From positions 10,873,219-10,937,218 of the forward strand of contig CM046341.1 in assembly GCA_025403435.1 (NCBI GenBank): a stretch of 64,000 nt of DNA, given 5' to 3'. Positions 60,101 to 64,000 of the stretch are shown here, piece by piece (the first letter of the stretch is position 1; the number at the start of each line of letters is the position of its first letter). The notes under the pieces were generated by a model. It was not told where the DNA came from. It searched no databases and worked only from the letters and a program-made list of their open reading frames with translations. The position numbers were made by a program, and so were the translations under genes. Source of the stretch: Artocarpus heterophyllus (taxonomy: Eukaryota; Streptophyta; Magnoliopsida; Rosales; Moraceae).

Positions 60101-61571
60101 TAGAAAATTAATAAGGATTTATTTCGAGGTTTATTTAATTTTTTAGTCCAATTAAATAAGAAACTTTGTTGTTTGTCGTTTGAGCAACATTTAGACACAA
60201 ACACACATCTTAAGCAAATAATCCCACAGTCACCTCATAAACCCACTTTTCAATTTTTCCTTTTGTTTTTTACGTCGTAAATAAACTAAAAGTTTTAAAT
60301 TTAAAATGTTCATCATGTTAAAGTTAATTTAATTAATATCCATTTTAAGGGTTTTTTTTTTGTATGTGATACAATCTAATCTCTTACTACACCAAATGAG
60401 ATCCATTTTATACAGTATTAATTACACAATTATACCTTTTTGTTTTAATAGTTTTTTAATTTGTTCATCTATTTTTAGAAACTACAAAAATATCGTTCAA
60501 GTTACAAAACTTATTTCAATTTTATCATTATGAATAAAAAAAGTAAGACAAAACAACATAATTATCCTTAATAGATTTAAAAACATAAAAAATCTCAAAC
60601 AAAGCAGCAAATTTAAAAAAGATATTAAATTTTATGACTTTTTAAATATTAAAATATTTTTAAAGAATTTTTTTAAGAAGAAAAATATATTTGAGAATAA
60701 ATTGAACTTAATTAATTGTATTTTTATCTTTTTTTTTATGTTTTTTATCCAAAAAGTTTATAAAAAATGAAATTAAAATAAATTTTTTAAATTTAATTTA
60801 ATGGCTATAAGTTTTGGTTAAATCTGATAAAATAAAACACACACTAAATATCAATCATCAATCATTAAACAACAGAGAAAAAAAACACCGTTCACCACCA
60901 CGTCAAACAACAATCCAATCAAAATTCTTAGCTCTAATGAAAAGCAATATAGTTGGAATTTTCTTTAGGGGAATATAGTTGGGATTTTTTTATTTTTATT
61001 TGTTTGCCGAAAAAGCTACAATTTTTTTTTTTGGCCTTCTATGAAGTGGGGAATATAGTCTTTGTAATAATTGTATTTTTATTCAAAAAGGACAAAAACA
61101 GGATTTTCGGAAATTTCGCACAACAAAAAGTACGGACAAAAGAACAAAGAATAAAAATTGCGAAAAAAGGTCATTTCTTTTATTTTTTAATTTTTTCTAC
61201 GCAAAAGGAAAAAAATAAAATAAAAAAGGAAAAAAAAGACAGGAAAAAACCAGTGGAGGAAGAGCCTGCGTTTTCAGCCTCAACTCACAAGGCTTCACTC
61301 TCTCTCTAAAAAAAAGGTACTTTCTCGCTCTAAAAACCTCATAATTTCTCAGATCTCTGTGTTTCGCACATTCAAACACACTGTAGCTGTGTGTATGTAT
61401 ATGTGTATGATTGTATATACGCGTCTGAACGAGCCTTTTCTTCTTCATCTTCTTCTTCGCGGATAATCTTACCTGGTTGCTTTTGCTCCCCGTGCGCGTT
61501 GCGGATTCGCAGCTCGTTTTGGCAGATCTAGGGTTTCGATTCGGTAGGGTTTTAGTGTGGTTTCGGGAGAT
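57158..61571. other. Long AT-rich intergenic region
   Basis: 3' flank of the cpRNP gene, a dispersed repeat copy at 57590-57670, then about 3.5 kb of AT-rich DNA. At 58440-58580 a stretch including 'gtgggggcacatgacttcac' and 'agctttagctccgcc' looks like a piece of a repeat but has no partner in this window. Near 61270-61330 a CT-rich tract begins the likely leader of the next gene. No gene is supported. Confidence 0.5.
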
Positions 61572-63938
61572 ATGGCCACGCCCTACCCCATTCCGGTCAC
61601 TGCTGCTCAGGTTTTTCGCTCTCTCTCTCTCTAGCTTCTCTTTCGTGCTTTCTGTCTCTATATCTATCGATTGACTTCTCTTTCTCTCTCTCTATATATG
61701 TATTTGGCTCAGGTCGGGACGTACTTCGTTGGACAGTACTACCAAGTGCTTCAGCAACAGCCGGAGTTCGTTCACCAGTTCTACTCCGACGCCAGCACCA
61801 TGCTTCGCATCGACGGCAACACCAGAGAGACTGCCACTGCAATGCTGGTACTTTCATTTCATTTTTGCCCTCTTCATTTTCCTTCAATCGAAATTCGAAG
61901 ATTTGATTTTTCGAAATTCTGTGGCAGTTGGATTTGAGCTTTTGAGCTAAGCCTCTTGTCTACGTTATAGAATTCTGCTTAGGTTGTAATTTTTCTGAAA
62001 ATGTTTGGGATATGTTGTATTACGGTGCATAAATTAGGCTGTAAAGTACGGTAATGCAATGAATATCATAGATTATACAATATAATGTAAAAACTTACTT
62101 ATTAGAAATGCTTAAAATTTGACGCCTTCCGTCGAATTATATGTCTCTGCATTGTGCCAAACACAGCTCATAAATTAGGTTGTAAAGTCCGGTAATGTTG
62201 TAAAATCCGGTAATGCTGAATGTGCATTACATTATACAGTATGATTTAATATTTAAGCGTGTTTTTCCTTATTGGAAATGTTTAAATTTGTTGTCTTGCA
62301 TAGAATTACACTTGTCATTGTGCAAAGCATAACACAAAATTAGGCCGTAAAATCCGGTAATGCAGCACGTGCTTTAGATAAAGCAATACGATTTAATACA
62401 TAAGTGTGTTTTTCCTTATTAGTTTATCATATGATATCTGAATCATGCCCAATGCAGTTTTGTATTATTTTGATACGATACGGTGCTAATATGGTTTACC
62501 ATATACGGCCTCTAGTCTTGCCTTCTGTTTTTGATGGTTTTTCCTTTTTCCTTTTTCCTTTTTTCCCCTTCCCATTTTGTGCTTTACAGCAAATCCATGC
62601 AATTATTATGTCCCTCAATTACACGGGAATTGAGATCAGGTCGGCGCACGCCCTGGAATCTTGGAATGCAGGCGTTATTGTAATGGTGTCAGGCTCGGTT
62701 CAGCTGAAGGATTTCAGTACTAGAAGGAAATTTGCACAAACTTTTTTCCTTGCGCCACAAGAAAAAGGTTACTTTGTGCTAAATGATATTTTTCACTTCC
62801 TTGATGACGATCCAATTCATCATCAGCCAGCAGTCATGTTAACCCAGAACAATCTTGATTCAAAAAGAAATGTTCTGACAACGGTCCCTGAGCCAGGTAG
62901 TTCTTCATAAATTATATTGGTTATAGGATTTTTCATTAGTTCTAGACCTTGTAAAGTTTGATCCTCAATGAAAAGGGATAAAGAGTGCAAGTACACTGCT
63001 AAATAATGTCATAGATCTCTTTGGCAATTTTCTTTCATTCTTAGGCGTGTAATATTAGGTATTAAACTGACTGGATATTGTTTACGTTACACAGTTCAAA
63101 TCTATGTTTTTTCAGTAGGTCTTTTATAGTTGAACTAGTATTCACTGATTGTTCAAGCGTTTAAGTAGTAAGCTTTCTTAGTTCTAATACCATCGTTATG
63201 TAACATTACGATCTGATATGAAATATTTCCTTAGTGGATTGTTCCCTTTCAATATACAAGCTAAGTTCTTGTTTTGAATGATAAAATTTCTTATTGACTG
63301 ATCACAATAATAAGTGTTTCTCCTTCAAAAACTTCATAATTAAAACCGTGCTCCTTTTTGTTTTCTTTCTTTTTAAGTGGCTAATTATTTGCTGGGAGGA
63401 GATATCCACACAAGAGAGTTTGTGGCCCCAGATGCCAAAGAAAATGGTCCAGTTGACAATTATGGCTTCGTGGAGCAACGTCTGCAGCAAGCTGCTGAAT
63501 CTGAACGTATTCTGGAGGACAATTCTGCAGATCAGCCAGATGGTTCTCTTCAGAATACAGTGAACTCTCTACAAGACCACCTGCCTCTGTCTGTTGAGGA
63601 ATCTGTTGGGGAACCCCAAAAACACACTTATGCTTCAATTGTACGCTCTAAACTCTACAATTTCCCAGTCATACGGAGTTACAATTATATATTTAAATAC
63701 GGTTATGCCATCTTCGTTTGCATATGCTGATTTTCTCTGCCTTATTTATGCTGGAAGTTACGTGTTGCTAAAGGACAGCCCACGCCTCCAGTTGCTTCTC
63801 AGAATTCTGTTAACAAGAGTGGTCCATTGGCTTCAGACTGGAACAATTCTCAAGAGTCTAATGCTCAGCAACCCACAAGTACAACTGAAAAGTTTGTTGC
63901 AGAAGCAGCGGATGAGGTTGCTCCTGCAGACGATGAAG
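61572..63938 (+). CDS. NTF2-domain, G3BP-like RNA-binding protein (3' part outside window)
   Basis: Five coding exons join in phase: 61572-61610, 61713-61847, 62590-62896, 63378-63640 and 63758-63938. All introns are GT-AG, and the last exon ends in phase 1 towards an exon beyond the window. So far 308 codons. The N-terminus 'MATPYPIPVTAAQVGTYFVG' leads into an NTF2-like domain (about residues 14-130: 'YYQVLQQQPEFVHQFY', 'VMVSGSVQLKD', 'FAQTFFLAP', 'YFVLNDIFHF'). A low-complexity acidic and Gln/Asn/Pro-rich linker follows. Plant proteins of this layout carry an RRM and often RGG repeats near the C-terminus. They are G3BP homologues linked to stress granules and RNA metabolism. That RRM is expected downstream and is not seen here. 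The family call is strong; the specific role is inferred. Confidence 0.92.
62028..62424. repeat. Threefold diverged tandem repeat in intron 2 of the G3BP-like gene
   Basis: The phrase 'attaggYYgtaaaRt' plus 'ccggtaatg' starts units near 62028, 62169 and 62333. Shared downstream text includes 'aatgtttaaa' and 'gtgtttttccttatt'. The units are about 140-165 bp and diverged; the third is cut short. The second unit has an extra internal 'gtaaaatccggtaatg'. Confidence 0.7.
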
Positions 63939-64000
63939 GTTGACTTGCAACCCTGGTTATACTAATCTTTTTGTTTTTATCCGTTGATGGATTTGATGAT
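63939..64000 (+). other. Start of intron 5 of the G3BP-like gene, cut by the window edge
   Basis: Follows the donor AAG|GTTGAC at 63938/63939. The frame would stop within three bases if read through, which supports splicing here. Confidence 0.7.

Noticed and set aside
59012..61309. Scattered frames in the long intergenic region
   Set aside because: Low-complexity AT-rich sequence with no recognisable protein.
1..64000. tRNA, rRNA, CRISPR or operon-like structures
   Set aside because: None was seen. The repeats present are transposon ends, microsatellites and tandem duplications, not spaced CRISPR units.

Overview
The window is nuclear DNA of a flowering plant. The evidence is multi-exon genes with GT-AG introns, plant-specific families (a DYW-type PPR protein, a chloroplast RNA-binding protein of the At1g60000 type, TOM9-2, FCA), AT-rich intergenic DNA, Ty1/copia retrotransposons and MITEs. 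The species cannot be told from the sequence. I find no rRNA, tRNA, CRISPR array or bacterial-style operon.

Layout. 1-2.7 kb: intergenic. 2.7-6.6 kb (-): a 5'-truncated, broken copy of the flowering-time gene FCA. 7.0-13.1 kb: a 118-bp MITE, then an old, heavily decayed copia element (+). 13.5-15.3 kb (+): an intact, intronless PPR-DYW gene. 17.2-17.5 kb (-): TOM9-2. 17.7-19.9 kb: MITE-like and tandem repeats. 20.4-22.8 kb (-): a spermidine-synthase-like SAM-dependent methyltransferase in four exons. 24.5-35.4 kb (-): a DNA polymerase V / MYB-binding protein 1A gene in eight coding exons; its second intron carries a complete copia element in antisense orientation. 36.3-38.3 kb (-): a PPR pseudogene. 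39-41.7 kb: an orphan first-exon-like ORF, a G-rich island and AT-rich DNA. 41.7-48.0 kb (-): a 6.26-kb copia element with long, similar LTRs and a perfect target-site duplication. 48.6-50.8 kb: a short non-autonomous LTR element with an unusual acidic internal reading frame. 51.6-53.2 kb (+): an unrecognised gene encoding a small disordered basic protein. 53.5-53.9 kb: a scrap of the PPR pseudogene's 3' end. 54.8-57.2 kb (+): the chloroplast RNA-binding protein gene. 57.2-61.5 kb: AT-rich intergenic. 61.6 kb to the window end (+): the first five coding exons of an NTF2-domain, G3BP-like RNA-binding protein, cut by the window edge.

The genes are not one pathway. They are unrelated housekeeping functions: mitochondrial protein import, organelle RNA editing, chloroplast RNA binding, nucleolar/rDNA biology, a predicted methyltransferase, and stress-granule/RNP biology. 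The most informative signals are evolutionary: nested transposons with readable insertion scars, two dying genes, and two loci (35.7-36.4 kb and 51.8-53.9 kb) that look like copies of one ancestral gene pair, each having lost a different partner.

Exon joins were worked out by hand from splice sites and reading phase, without transcripts. Protein identities rest on remembered family sequence, not on a search.
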